Positions 26,428 through 36,604 are shown, counted from the stretch's first letter. The stretch is DNA of 56,237 nucleotides from Puniceibacterium sediminis (GCF_900188035.1 NZ_FZNN01000023.1:1-56237); one strand, 5' to 3'. Numbers and translations: made by a program. The notes: generated from the letters alone by a model not told the origin.

Positions 26428-29400
26428 GTTTCTGTCTCCCGGATCAAAAGCGTGGCCAGCGCGGCCTCAACCTCGGCGTCGCTCATGGTATCGACCGTTT
26501 TGGGCTCTGCCGGGGCACCCTCTTTCGGATGCGCTATCGGCGGATCTTTGGGCGCGCCTTCCCTGGCAAGGCAGGCAGCGATCGTCGCAAAATCACGTGC
26601 GGTGATCAGATCTTTGGGTGGCAGGATTATGCCCAAGTCCCGCGCCAACTCGTTGCGCAACTCCAGAATGGCCAGAGAATCCAAGCCCATGGCGGCCAAG
26701 GGCTGATCCCGCGGCACCGCAGAGGCGTCGCAGCCCAGCCGCCGCGCAAGCAGCCGGGCCAGGTGGCAGGCGAAATCGCCTTGGATATCCAGGCCCGAGC
26801 CTGCACCGGATCCGTGTGATGCATCGCGCGTCTGCCAGGCGGTAAAGGCGTCGAACTGGGCGTCGGAGGCAACGACAAGCGCCGGGATGTGCTGCCCCGC
26901 CGCAAGCACACGCCCGATCCGCGCGAGGCCCTCTGTCAGGTCAAGCGTCTCGAAACGGGCGGTTCCGCTCCAGGCCTCTGCGGGCGATCCGACATAGCTC
27001 CAGGGTCCGAACGCCATGCTGACGGCCGCCTCGCCACTTTGGCGCCGTTGCTGGCAAAGTGCGTCGATGGCCGCAGTGGCTGCGGCGTAATTCGCCTGCC
27101 CCGGCGCGCCGAGAATGCCGCTTAGCGAGGACATCAACACAAAATGTGCGAGATCCCGCCCGCGTGTCAGGCGGTCAAGAACCCGCGCACCCGCCAGTTT
27201 TGGGGCGATCGTGCGATGAAAGGCGGCCTGATCAGTGTCCAGCAAAACCCGGTCGTCCAGCGTAAGCGCCGCATGAACGAGCCCGCTCAGGTCGCCGATC
27301 GGGTCCAGAACTCGCCGCATTCCCTCGACGTCGTTCGCGTCAGAGACGACCAGCCTGACGTGATCGCGCAGATCTGGCCGGGCCTTCAGCCTCGCCCGCA
27401 TCTCTGACCGCAGCCGGGGCCCGCTTAGCACGACCTTCCGCGCACCAGCGGCCAGCAGAAACTCCGCAAGAGGCAGGCCAAGACCGCCGAAACCGCCTGT
27501 GATCAGCCAACTGCCCTCGGTGTGAAAGTCGCCCGTTGCGGTCAGGGGCACAGGCGTCAGGTCCGGGGACAGGATGCGCCCGTTGCGCAGCGCCGCTTGG
27601 CGTGGCAATTCTGCCTGCGACAAGGCCAAGGCCAACTCCCCGGCTGTTGCCATAGTGTCCGAGGGATCAAGATCGACAAGGGTAAAGTTAAGATCGGGCA
27701 GCTCTTCCATTCCGCTGCGCACGGCGCCCCAAAGGGCTGCAAGGTCCGGATCGGGCGCCTCTTTACTATCGGTGGCGACCGCGCCTTCGGTGGCGACAAC
27801 CACTCTTCCGCTAAAACCGACTTCGACCATCTGCCGTGCGGATTTACTGAAATCGGCGCAGATTCGGGCCGCATGCAGGCCTGGCCCGGCCTTGGCATAA
27901 ATCACCATGCCGCCCTTGGGGATGTCCTGCCACCGCGCGGCAAGCGGGAGCCCGGCGTCGGTCAGAGCCTTGCGCAGCGTCTTGGCCAGCGGCGTATTTC
28001 CCTGAATGCTCACCGTCGGCAGGGCGTTATGGCACAGGGGAAAATGCCTGTCCGTCGGATGCCAGGTGATGCAGCGCAGAGGGGCCGATTTCTTTCCGGG
28101 CGCTTGGGCATCGAATGCCAGCCCGGTCATGGCGCCGATACTTTTCCCGGCATCATCGGTCAGCGTGATATCACAGGTGCCATCGTCTCGGCGCGTCACG
28201 GCGCAGCCCGCAACAGGCGCGCCGGGTGTGTAGCAAAAACCTGCCGCCCGGCTGGGCAGGCCCGATGTCATTGACAACCGATCCTTCCCGCAAAAGGCGG
28301 CGGTCACAATGGCCGCATCCAAGACCCCGGGGTGCAGCGCCACTGGCCCGACGTCCTGCGCATTGATCTGCCCCGTGACCTGCCCCGACGCGCCTCGCGT
28401 TAGGCGCGTGAGGCGCCTGTAGTCGCTGCCGAACGATAGGCCCTCCTTCGCGAGGCGCGCATAAATCTCGGAGCCGTCCAGCCGGTCTTGCGTGGTTTCG
28501 GACGCATCGGACACCTTGGTGTCAAGGTGCGTGTCGTTTACAAGCTGCGCGACAGCGATGCGCCTCCATTCCGGGGACGATGCGCCCTTTTCTGCTGCGT
28601 GCAAGGACAGGGTGTCCGACCGGTCGCGGATCACCTGCAATTTAAGAACTCCGGATCCGGGCTCAAGCGGCGCCTCTTGCTCGATCCGGGTCAGCAGTTT
28701 TCCGGGCACCGCCTGCGCAAGGATCGCGATGATCGCGGCGAAGGGCACCGTGACACTGCCCTGCACTCGATGGTCTTTCAACCAGTCTGTGGTCTGTGAA
28801 ATTTCGAGTTCAAAGACCTCGGCCTCCAGCGCCGGGCTGGAGATTGGCCGCAGCATGAATCCGCTGCTGTCTGCGGTCCCTTCGGTTTTCGCGATGCTGT
28901 CGTCGGTCCAGAAGGTCCGGCGATCCATGGGCATCTTAGGCAGGTCCAGGTGAGGGGTCGGGTGAATTTCTCCAGGATTTTGCCAGCTTTTGGCAACGCT
29001 GTTCGGGATCAGTGTCGCGAGGGTTTCCAATGTTGGCAGGAGGCTGCCCGATGTGGTCATGTCGGCGCTTTGCCGCAGGGTCACGGGCCGACCGTTTTGC
29101 CGGGCGATCGCATCGATGGCAAAAAGGCTTTGCGGACGCGGGGCGATTTCCAGCAGGTCCCGGTGGCCATCGGTCAGCAGCCGCGTGACGGCAGCCCCAA
29201 AAAGCACCGGGCGCGACAGATTTTCGCCCCAGTATTTAGCATCGAATGCGGGGGAGTCTTTGCCGTCTTCCCAACCTTGGGTGCAGGGATAGACCGGGCA
29301 GTCAGGCGGTCCGGAGATGTCGATTTTCGCCCCGGCGGCGAGACGGGCTGCGGCGGCCTGCACGGCGGGGCCATGGCTCGCAATACCACCGCAAGACAGG

Positions 29401-32400
29401 GAACGCGGCGATGGTCCAGCTTTTGCCAGCGCCGCGCAGAGGGCATCGACCGGGGTGGTGCGCCCGGCGATGACGGTGGCCTCTGGTCCGGCCTCGACGG
29501 CGATCCAGAGGGTGCCGTTTTGCAGCGCACCGGGGCTATGGCTCTCGATCAGGGCGCGGGCCTCTGCGGTGCCGAGGGGCAGTTGTATCATGCGCCCCGA
29601 AGGATCGGTCTCAGACAGGGCCCGGGCGCGGTTGGCTGCCGTGACGGCCGCGGCCTCCAGGCTCAGGCATCCGGCGGCATGAGCCGCGGCAATCTCGCCC
29701 AGGCTGACGCCCAGCACCGCCGCCGGGGTCAGCCCCTGCGCCCGCCAGAAGGCGGTGATGGCACATTGAAGCGCCACATGCGCCAGCAGCGCCGGGCCGG
29801 GTTGGCTCAGCGCGCGGGCGGCCCGCTGCGGATCGCCGGTGCCGAACAGCAGGTTGGCCAGACCCGGGGCATCGGCGTCGCGGGGCAGGGCCGCGAGAAA
29901 GCGCTCAAAGGCCGGACCGGCACCGGGCGCTGATCGGAATGCGCGCGCCATGCCGACGCTCTGGCCGCCCTGCCCGGAAAAGATCCAGGCCGGGGCCGCA
30001 CCGCTGCGCGCGCTCTGTACCTGCCCGGGTGCGGCGGGCAGGGTGCGCACACCGGGCTGCGCGGGGGCGCTCGCCTCTGGACGGTCGGCGGCTGTGGCGA
30101 AGGCGGCCAGCGCTTTGGACCACTCCGCCGGATCGGCCCCGGCGAGGGCCAGGCGGTGCGGCCCATCGGCCCGGCGGTGTGCTGCCGCGGCGGCGATCCG
30201 ACCGGCCTCCAGCGCGCGGCCCGGTCCGGCCAGCCAGCGGCTCCAGCGCTCCGCCAGCCGCCGCAGCTGCGGCGCAGACCGCGCGGCCAGCACCAGCACC
30301 GCGCTGGTATCGCGGGCCTCGGCCTCCTGTTCCGGGCGAGGTGGCTGCACTGCTTTGGGCGCAGTTTCGGGGGCGGGGCCAATCACCACATGGGCGTTTG
30401 TGCCACCGATTCCTAGGGCGCTGACGCCGCCGTAGGGCGCCCGCTTGGGCCAGGGTCTGGCGCGGGTATTGACGTAAAACGCACCTGGCGCAAAGGCGAT
30501 CTCGGGGTTGGCGCGGGTGAAATGCAAGCTCGCGGGCAGTTGCCCCGCCGCGCGCGCCAGCACCAGCTTGATCAGCCCGGCGATCCCGGCGGCGGCATCG
30601 AGATGACCGATATTGCCCTTGACTGATCCCAGCGCCACATTGCGCGCGCCGCCCGCCGCGTCAAAGGCCGCACTGAGGGCCGCGACCTCGGTAGGATCGC
30701 CCAGCGGCGTGCCGGTGCCATGCGCCTCGATCAGGCCGATCTGCGTCGAGGGCACGCCAGAGACCGCCAGCGCGGCGGCCACGGTGCGCGCCTGCCCAGC
30801 GACGGAGGGCGCGGCGAACCCGGGCTTTGCCGCGCCGTCGTTGCCCATGGCCGACCCCTTGATCACGGCCAGGATGCGGTCGCCCGCCGCCTGCGCCTGG
30901 GCCAGCGGTCGCAGCACCACCACGCCGCCGCCCGAGCCGAAGACCGTGCCGTCCGCCTCGGCATCGAAGGGCCGACAGACCCCTGCGCGCGAGGCATATC
31001 CCCCCGCTTGCCAAAGATAGCCGGTCCGATGCGGCACCTGCAGCGCCACCCCCCCGGCCAGCGCCACATCGCATTCGCCCAGCAGCAGCGATTGACAGGC
31101 CAGATGCACCGCAACCAGCGAAGACGAACAGGCCGTCTGAACCGTCACCGAGGGCCCCTCGAGACCCAGAAGATAACTCACCCGCGTCGAAACGTAATCG
31201 CGATCTGTCGCTAGACGTAGCGCCATCCCCTCGGCGGTTTCCTGGGGCGTTCCGATCCGGGTCCGACCCAGATAGGCGCTTTCGTTGCATCCGGCGAAGA
31301 CACCGACCGATGGGACACGGTCAGGCGGCAACCCCGCCCCTTCAAGTGCTTCCCAGGCCAGATCGAGCATGACGCGATGTTGCGGGTCCATGCGCGCCGC
31401 TTCGAAAGCGGGCAGGCCGAAGAATTCCGGGTCGAACTCCTCCATACCCGGGGCAAGGGGGCGAACCGGAACATAAAGCGGATTTTGCGCCAGATGATCC
31501 GGCACGCCAAGTGCCGCCAGCTCTGGCCGCGTGAAGCGGGTGATCATGTCCTGCCCCAGCTGCAACTGTCGCCAGAACGCCGTGGCGTTTTCTGCACCTG
31601 GAAACCGACAGGCCAGCCCGACGACGGCGATGTCCCTTGTGCCAGGCGAAGAGATGTCCTGGACGCGGCCTTGATCCTGCTTTGGTATGGCCGGGGCGCA
31701 GGGCTTGTTTGCGAACGGCTCTGCCAGTTGCTGTGCCAGGGCCGCTGGACTGGGATGGGCAAACAGCGACGTGATCGCAAGCGACTGGCCAAACCTTTCG
31801 TTCAGCCGATTGCGCAGGCGCAGCAAGTCGAGCGAGGTCAGGCCAAGATCGAAGAAGCTTGCCTCCGGGCGGGCGGCGGCGTCGCAACCAAGCCTTGCGA
31901 TTTCCTCCAGCACGATCGACAGAGGTGCGTCCGATGGTGTGCCTCCGGACGCGGATGCCCCGGGCCTTTGCTGCAAGGCCGCCGGGTCGCGTTTTCCGTT
32001 TACCGTGACCGGCAGGTGATCCAGGCAGCGCACTGAAATCCGAGCGATGTTTCGGGGCAGCCAGTTGCGCAGCGCTGTCTCCACCGCTTTGCTTAGCCCG
32101 TCATCTGCGTCAGTGCGCGGCGTGACTGAAAGATCCAGGCCCACCGTGGTTTTCCCGTCGCGCAGGGGCAGGGCCACAGCGGCGGCGACCCCCGGCACCT
32201 TGGCGGCGACCGCTTCGATCTCGGCGGGTTCCAGGCGGTGCCCCAAAAGCTTGATCTGCCGGTCTTCGCGCCCCAAAAGCTCCAGCATGCCATCCGGATG
32301 GCGCCGGGCGATGTCTCCGGTCCGGTACAACCGGCCCTCGCCTGCCGGGCCCTGCACGAATGCCTTGCGCGTGATCTCGGGTGCGCGCCAGTATCCATCC

Positions 32401-35400
32401 GCAAGGCTGCCCCCTCCGATGTAAAGCGGCCCCGCCACATGGTCGGGACGCGGTCGCAGGGATGCGTCGCGCACCTCTGCGCTTTGTCCTTCAAGTGGCC
32501 GACCGTACGGCACGCTTGTCCAGCCGGGCGGCGGATCATCGACGCCGATCTCATGCCAGACCGACCAGATGCCGGCCTCGGTCGCGCCACCCAGGCTGAT
32601 GATCCTTGGCGGGTTTTCAGCAAGGGCGCGGATCCGCGCGGGCAGACCCGTTGGGATCCAGTCACCACTTAGCAGGATCGCCCGCAAGGATGGGGGCAGC
32701 CTGCCTTGGCTGGCCTCTAGGTGGGTGATCAACGCCTCAAGGTGAAGCGGAGTTGAATTCCACAGCGTGACCCGGTTTTCGGCCATAAAGCCTGCCAGCG
32801 CCGTGGGGCTGCGCAGCGTTGCAGCATCGGGCAGGGCCAAGTGCGCGCCGGTGCTCTGGCAGGCAAAAATGTCAAAGACCGAAAGGTCGAAGGCCAGCGA
32901 CGAGATACCAAGCACGCAATCCTTTGCGCCAAGTCCAAGGCGCGCTGTCACCGCGTCGATCGTGGCTTTGGCGGCACCATGGGACATGGCCACGCCTTTC
33001 GGTTGCCCGGTCGTTCCCGAGGTATAAATCACATAGGCCAAGTCGCTTGGGTGCGGAGGTTGGACCGGATCTTTGGGTGTTGTTGGCTGTAATGCACCAA
33101 CCCGCGTGAGTTGGATGTCGGCCTCAAGCGCTGCGATGGAGATCACAAGAACCGCGCCTGAACTCTCAAGGATGCTTTGACAGCGGGCGTCGGGCCAGGA
33201 TTTGTCCAACTGCAGATAGGCGGCACCTGTCGCCGCGATGGCCAGCACGGTGACGATCTGCGCGGCGCACTTGGGCGCGCTGATGGCCACCAGATCGCCG
33301 GACCCGATGCCCTCGGCACTGATCCGCTCAGCGAGCGCCTGAACACGGATGTTCATCTCTTTGGCGGAAACCGTCTCCGACGGCGTGGTCAGGCCAAAGC
33401 CAGGGTTTTGCGGACAGACCAGCAGGCTGGTGGGCGGGGCAGCAGGGGCCGCAAGCTCTGGGGCGCGGCTTGGCAGGAACTGCTCTGCATCAAGCACTGC
33501 GTGCCAATTGGCGTCCTTGGCGGAGATCTGCGCCAAGGCCTTGCCGTAGGCCGCGAAAACCGCGTCGGCAAGGCCGTCCGGAAAGGCGTCATCGACGATA
33601 TCCCAATTGTAGTGCAGCGCGCCCGACAATTCGCCCGCATGATGGTCGATCACTGTCTGCGGGGTCTGGACATGTCCGTCCAGATCAGCGCCGGTTCCAT
33701 AGGGGCCCCATCCCAGGAGGGCCGCTTCGGCGGACCCCAGTTCGTAGCCAAGCAAGCTGGTGAAAACCACGGGAACCAGACCGATCTCGCGCAGCGACTG
33801 TCGGTCGGTTTGTTCGGCTGATGAAGCGGCCATTGCCTGCCAGATTTGCTGTTGTGCCTCGCGCGCACGGGCCTCGAAGGGCGCCGCTGCGCTTAAATCG
33901 AAAGGTACCAGGGTCGCATAGCTTTGATCGGCACCGCCGAGCGGTGCGCATCGTGCCGGGGCGCAGGGCATGTTGAGCGAAAACACCGGTGTCTCGCTCC
34001 AGTGGGACAGGACCTCGGCATAGAGGGCCGCCAGCACGGCGGTCGGCGTCACGCCGCAACCGCTCGCCCGTCTGCACAACCGCTGCCAGTCTTTCTCGGG
34101 CAGCTTTCCCTGTCGCCGGTGAAACTGTGGCGCTTCGATTTCGCGCAGGGCCCTTCGGAGCGGCAAGGCGGGCGCGGCTGGCAGAGGTGCGGGATCAGCG
34201 GACACATTCACTGCTGGGATCGGTGCGACACCAGGGCGTCTGTCGTCCAGCGTGACGGGTTCTGTGGTACCTTCATAAAGGTGCAGCGCGCTTTGCACGA
34301 GGCGTTGCAGACTTGAGAAATCCCCCAGCAAGAGATCGAAAAAGCCAATCAGGCGGAAACCATCCGCCAATCGGACCAGCGCCAGCCTGAACAACGGACC
34401 CTCAGCGGCATCCAGAGCGCCCCGAGAGAACCGCTGGCGCAGATCCTTGAGACGCTGCTCTGCCTCAGAGGGTGAAATAGAGCGCATGTCTATCTGTTCG
34501 GCGCCGTGCCCCTGCGACCGGGACACCCGCGCGCCCGAAAGATCGACGCCGTCCAAGAGCCAGGCGTGGCGGCCCAGAAGCGCCTCGAACGCCTGAACGG
34601 CCCGCCCCTGATCCAGCGTCGTCAGGCGGATGTCGAAGAGGATACCGGCGGCGATCCCGCCAAGCTCCACCCCGGGTTCCCGCGCGAAAAGATAGGCTTC
34701 CTGTAGTTGCGACAGAGGCTTGTCTTGATGCGGGTCAGCCGCGCGTCGCCCGGATGTGGGCGTAGGCATTGCGGCGATTGCGGCAGCAATTTCGGTCGGA
34801 CTTTGTGCACGAGCTAAGAGGTCAAAGCCGACCGGCTGGCCAAAAGCCTTTGACAGCCGGTCCAGCAACAGTCCCGCCCGCAGACTGTCGCCGCCCGAAG
34901 AGATAAAACCGGCCATGGGAGACACGACGTCCTTGCCCAGCACCTCGGCCATGAGGCGCGCCACGTGTTGCACCGCAGAGTCGGGTTCATCGGGTTGCGC
35001 TGACCCAGCGTCAAAATCCGGCATGGGCAAATCGGCGCGCCGCAGCTTTCCGGTTGCGGTCATTGGAAGACTGTCCAGGATCATCCATGTGTGAGGATGC
35101 AGCGCCTGTGGCAGGTGTTTCGCGGCCTGCTGCCGCAACCGTGCAGTGTAGATTTCCGCGCCATCCACGTCTTGCCGGGCGTCGGGCACCGCGTAGCCGA
35201 CCAGGACGTCGCCCCCATCGGGGGCTTTGATCAACTGAACGGCGGCGGCTTTGACGCCCGGGCATTGTAGAATCGCCGCTTCGATCTCGGCCGGTTCAAC
35301 CCGTCGCCCGCGCAATTTCATTTGCGCATCAAGCCGCCCTAGGTAGTGCAGCAGCCCGTCCGCATCGCGCTGAACCAGATCACCGGTGGAAAAGCGCGGA

Positions 35401-36512
35401 CCGTCTGGCGAAAATGGCGCAAGCTGCGCGGCGGAGAGATAACCCGCCCCGACACAGGGCCCGCTGATGAGCAACTCGCCCGTGCCCGGCCCTTCAATCT
35501 GGCGACCAGATGTGTCCATCAGGGTAAGCTCGACATCAGGCAAGGCCTTGCCGATGGGCACCCGCTCCGGCCAGGGGGCGCTGTTTGGCAAAAGTCGGTG
35601 TTCGCTGACCACGTGGGTTTCGCAGGGCCCGTATTGATTGACCAAGGCACAGCCTGGCAGGCGGTCCATCAGGGCCCGGATCGCCGGGGTCAGAACCAAG
35701 GGTTCGCCCGCCACGGTGATCTCTTGCAGGGTCACTGGCAGGACGTCCCTATCTGCGGCAGCACTTACCAGCATTTGCAGCATACTGGGTGTCAGAAAGA
35801 CCCGCGTGGCGGCAGCTTCTGTCGCGGCATCCAGGAATTTCGAGGGCCTGAGGCGGGTATCGCGATCGCACAGAACCAATGTACCGCCGTTGCCGAGGGT
35901 GCTGAACAGCTCTTGAAAGAACACATCAAAGCCCGGTGCTGCGGCGCGGACCACCACGGGTGGTCTGTTCCCTAGCACGCGCTCTGCCTCGCGGGACCAA
36001 AGCGGCCCGAGTGCCCTGTGGGGCATGGCCACGCATTTGGGAACCCCGGTGGAGCCGGAGGTGGCCACGAGGTAGGCCCAATCCTCGGCCGTTCTTTCCG
36101 GCAATGGCGCGACCCTTTGCGCGGAATTTCCGTGACCGGAGCACGACAGGGCGAAAGGGTCAAAACTCTGGTCGGGGCCTGACTCTTCGGTATCGCCAAG
36201 GCAGATTTTTACGCCGGCTTGCGCGCATATTTGCCGCCGACGGGCAGGGGGATCCGCCGGGTCGAGTATGAGCGGTGCGATCCCGGCCCGGATCAGTCCC
36301 AGAACGCACAGGATCAACGCAGCATCGCGGTGATAACACAGGCCAACAGAGGCGCTGTGCGTCGGCAGATTGTCCTGCGCCCAGTGCGCCACTTCGACGC
36401 TGTGCGCCTCCAGCGCGGCGTAGTCCAGACACACAGACGCCCCGCGCAACGCCACCCTTGAGGGATTCCGTTGCATCTGTCTGTGCAATGCACTGTCAAT
36501 GAACTCTGTCAC
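26424..36512 (-). CDS. Hybrid NRPS-PKS: A-PCP-Cy-A(Cys)-PCP-KS-AT-DH-KR-ACP
   Basis: A 3362-aa protein and first gene of the assembly line. It opens without a condensation domain, so it is a loading module: an A domain (pocket read as D-V-Q-F-T-A-Q-V-V-K, nearest to proline codes I know) and a PCP with GGDSL (about 537). A cyclization domain follows (DLLLGDFSS, about 724), then a second A domain (D-L-F-N-L-S-L-I-W-K, cysteine type, about 1040-1520) and PCP (LGLTSLDLL, about 1555). The PKS part has KS (Cys about 1795), AT (GVSLGE about 2270, IASHGP about 2378), DH (DHRVQGSVTVP about 2578), KR (TGGFGGLG about 3002, NYAAAT with Tyr intact) and ACP (GLDSLAIL about 3274). The start is a GTG, and the stop overlaps the next gene by ATGA. 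Confidence 0.93.
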   Translation of the reverse strand: MTEFIDSALHRQMQRNPSRVALRGASVCLDYAALEAHSVEVAHWAQDNLPTHSASVGLCYHRDAALILCVLGLIRAGIAPLILDPADPPARRRQICAQAGVKICLGDTEESGPDQSFDPFALSCSGHGNSAQRVAPLPERTAEDWAYLVATSGSTGVPKCVAMPHRALGPLWSREAERVLGNRPPVVVRAAAPGFDVFFQELFSTLGNGGTLVLCDRDTRLRPSKFLDAATEAAATRVFLTPSMLQMLVSAAADRDVLPVTLQEITVAGEPLVLTPAIRALMDRLPGCALVNQYGPCETHVVSEHRLLPNSAPWPERVPIGKALPDVELTLMDTSGRQIEGPGTGELLISGPCVGAGYLSAAQLAPFSPDGPRFSTGDLVQRDADGLLHYLGRLDAQMKLRGRRVEPAEIEAAILQCPGVKAAAVQLIKAPDGGDVLVGYAVPDARQDVDGAEIYTARLRQQAAKHLPQALHPHTWMILDSLPMTATGKLRRADLPMPDFDAGSAQPDEPDSAVQHVARLMAEVLGKDVVSPMAGFISSGGDSLRAGLLLDRLSKAFGQPVGFDLLARAQSPTEIAAAIAAMPTPTSGRRAADPHQDKPLSQLQEAYLFAREPGVELGGIAAGILFDIRLTTLDQGRAVQAFEALLGRHAWLLDGVDLSGARVSRSQGHGAEQIDMRSISPSEAEQRLKDLRQRFSRGALDAAEGPLFRLALVRLADGFRLIGFFDLLLGDFSSLQRLVQSALHLYEGTTEPVTLDDRRPGVAPIPAVNVSADPAPLPAAPALPLRRALREIEAPQFHRRQGKLPEKDWQRLCRRASGCGVTPTAVLAALYAEVLSHWSETPVFSLNMPCAPARCAPLGGADQSYATLVPFDLSAAAPFEARAREAQQQIWQAMAASSAEQTDRQSLREIGLVPVVFTSLLGYELGSAEAALLGWGPYGTGADLDGHVQTPQTVIDHHAGELSGALHYNWDIVDDAFPDGLADAVFAAYGKALAQISAKDANWHAVLDAEQFLPSRAPELAAPAAPPTSLLVCPQNPGFGLTTPSETVSAKEMNIRVQALAERISAEGIGSGDLVAISAPKCAAQIVTVLAIAATGAAYLQLDKSWPDARCQSILESSGAVLVISIAALEADIQLTRVGALQPTTPKDPVQPPHPSDLAYVIYTSGTTGQPKGVAMSHGAAKATIDAVTARLGLGAKDCVLGISSLAFDLSVFDIFACQSTGAHLALPDAATLRSPTALAGFMAENRVTLWNSTPLHLEALITHLEASQGRLPPSLRAILLSGDWIPTGLPARIRALAENPPRIISLGGATEAGIWSVWHEIGVDDPPPGWTSVPYGRPLEGQSAEVRDASLRPRPDHVAGPLYIGGGSLADGYWRAPEITRKAFVQGPAGEGRLYRTGDIARRHPDGMLELLGREDRQIKLLGHRLEPAEIEAVAAKVPGVAAAVALPLRDGKTTVGLDLSVTPRTDADDGLSKAVETALRNWLPRNIARISVRCLDHLPVTVNGKRDPAALQQRPGASASGGTPSDAPLSIVLEEIARLGCDAAARPEASFFDLGLTSLDLLRLRNRLNERFGQSLAITSLFAHPSPAALAQQLAEPFANKPCAPAIPKQDQGRVQDISSPGTRDIAVVGLACRFPGAENATAFWRQLQLGQDMITRFTRPELAALGVPDHLAQNPLYVPVRPLAPGMEEFDPEFFGLPAFEAARMDPQHRVMLDLAWEALEGAGLPPDRVPSVGVFAGCNESAYLGRTRIGTPQETAEGMALRLATDRDYVSTRVSYLLGLEGPSVTVQTACSSSLVAVHLACQSLLLGECDVALAGGVALQVPHRTGYLWQAGGYASRAGVCRPFDAEADGTVFGSGGGVVVLRPLAQAQAAGDRILAVIKGSAMGNDGAAKPGFAAPSVAGQARTVAAALAVSGVPSTQIGLIEAHGTGTPLGDPTEVAALSAAFDAAGGARNVALGSVKGNIGHLDAAAGIAGLIKLVLARAAGQLPASLHFTRANPEIAFAPGAFYVNTRARPWPKRAPYGGVSALGIGGTNAHVVIGPAPETAPKAVQPPRPEQEAEARDTSAVLVLAARSAPQLRRLAERWSRWLAGPGRALEAGRIAAAAAHRRADGPHRLALAGADPAEWSKALAAFATAADRPEASAPAQPGVRTLPAAPGQVQSARSGAAPAWIFSGQGGQSVGMARAFRSAPGAGPAFERFLAALPRDADAPGLANLLFGTGDPQRAARALSQPGPALLAHVALQCAITAFWRAQGLTPAAVLGVSLGEIAAAHAAGCLSLEAAAVTAANRARALSETDPSGRMIQLPLGTAEARALIESHSPGALQNGTLWIAVEAGPEATVIAGRTTPVDALCAALAKAGPSPRSLSCGGIASHGPAVQAAAARLAAGAKIDISGPPDCPVYPCTQGWEDGKDSPAFDAKYWGENLSRPVLFGAAVTRLLTDGHRDLLEIAPRPQSLFAIDAIARQNGRPVTLRQSADMTTSGSLLPTLETLATLIPNSVAKSWQNPGEIHPTPHLDLPKMPMDRRTFWTDDSIAKTEGTADSSGFMLRPISSPALEAEVFELEISQTTDWLKDHRVQGSVTVPFAAIIAILAQAVPGKLLTRIEQEAPLEPGSGVLKLQVIRDRSDTLSLHAAEKGASSPEWRRIAVAQLVNDTHLDTKVSDASETTQDRLDGSEIYARLAKEGLSFGSDYRRLTRLTRGASGQVTGQINAQDVGPVALHPGVLDAAIVTAAFCGKDRLSMTSGLPSRAAGFCYTPGAPVAGCAVTRRDDGTCDITLTDDAGKSIGAMTGLAFDAQAPGKKSAPLRCITWHPTDRHFPLCHNALPTVSIQGNTPLAKTLRKALTDAGLPLAARWQDIPKGGMVIYAKAGPGLHAARICADFSKSARQMVEVGFSGRVVVATEGAVATDSKEAPDPDLAALWGAVRSGMEELPDLNFTLVDLDPSDTMATAGELALALSQAELPRQAALRNGRILSPDLTPVPLTATGDFHTEGSWLITGGFGGLGLPLAEFLLAAGARKVVLSGPRLRSEMRARLKARPDLRDHVRLVVSDANDVEGMRRVLDPIGDLSGLVHAALTLDDRVLLDTDQAAFHRTIAPKLAGARVLDRLTRGRDLAHFVLMSSLSGILGAPGQANYAAATAAIDALCQQRRQSGEAAVSMAFGPWSYVGSPAEAWSGTARFETLDLTEGLARIGRVLAAGQHIPALVVASDAQFDAFTAWQTRDASHGSGAGSGLDIQGDFACHLARLLARRLGCDASAVPRDQPLAAMGLDSLAILELRNELARDLGIILPPKDLITARDFATIAACLAREGAPKDPPIAHPKEGAPAEPKTVDTMSDAEVEAALATLLIRETET
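29070..31202. repeat. 2.13-kb near-identical duplication, copy 2 (KS-AT)
   Basis: This is the second copy of the KS-AT segment, inside the 3362-aa hybrid gene in the same orientation as copy 1. The upper boundary is sharp, directly after DRDYVSTR in the KS; beyond it the two KS domains are only ordinarily similar. The pattern fits recent duplication or gene conversion. Confidence 0.95.
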
Positions 36513-36604
36513 AAAGGATATCTGCCTGTCTGACCGGATGCATCGCCACAGAAACGGAGCTTCTTACCGGCATTCCATCTACCGATCAGCCTACAGATCA
36601 GCGC
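36513..36604. promoter_or_regulatory. Divergent control region between NRPS-PKS operon and P450 operon
   Basis: This 92-base gap separates the minus-strand GTG start of the hybrid gene from the plus-strand P450 gene and must carry signals for both. A tandem 12-bp direct repeat (36579-36590 and 36591-36602, 11 of 12 identical) occupies the P450-proximal end. I see no convincing -35/-10 pair, which fits an activator-dependent promoter. Confidence 0.55.
36579..36602. repeat. 12-bp tandem direct repeat, candidate operator
   Basis: CTACCGATCAGC is followed immediately by CTACAGATCAGC. Spacing near one helical turn is what tandemly bound activators use. The second copy ends two bases before the first ATG of the P450 gene, so either the real P450 start is further downstream or the site also affects translation. 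Confidence 0.6.

Noticed and set aside
28950-30435. Long plus-strand open frames opposite the KS-AT duplication (also at 19841-21206)
   Set aside because: They are high-GC antisense shadows of the PKS genes. They appear twice only because the DNA is duplicated, and they show no protein family features.
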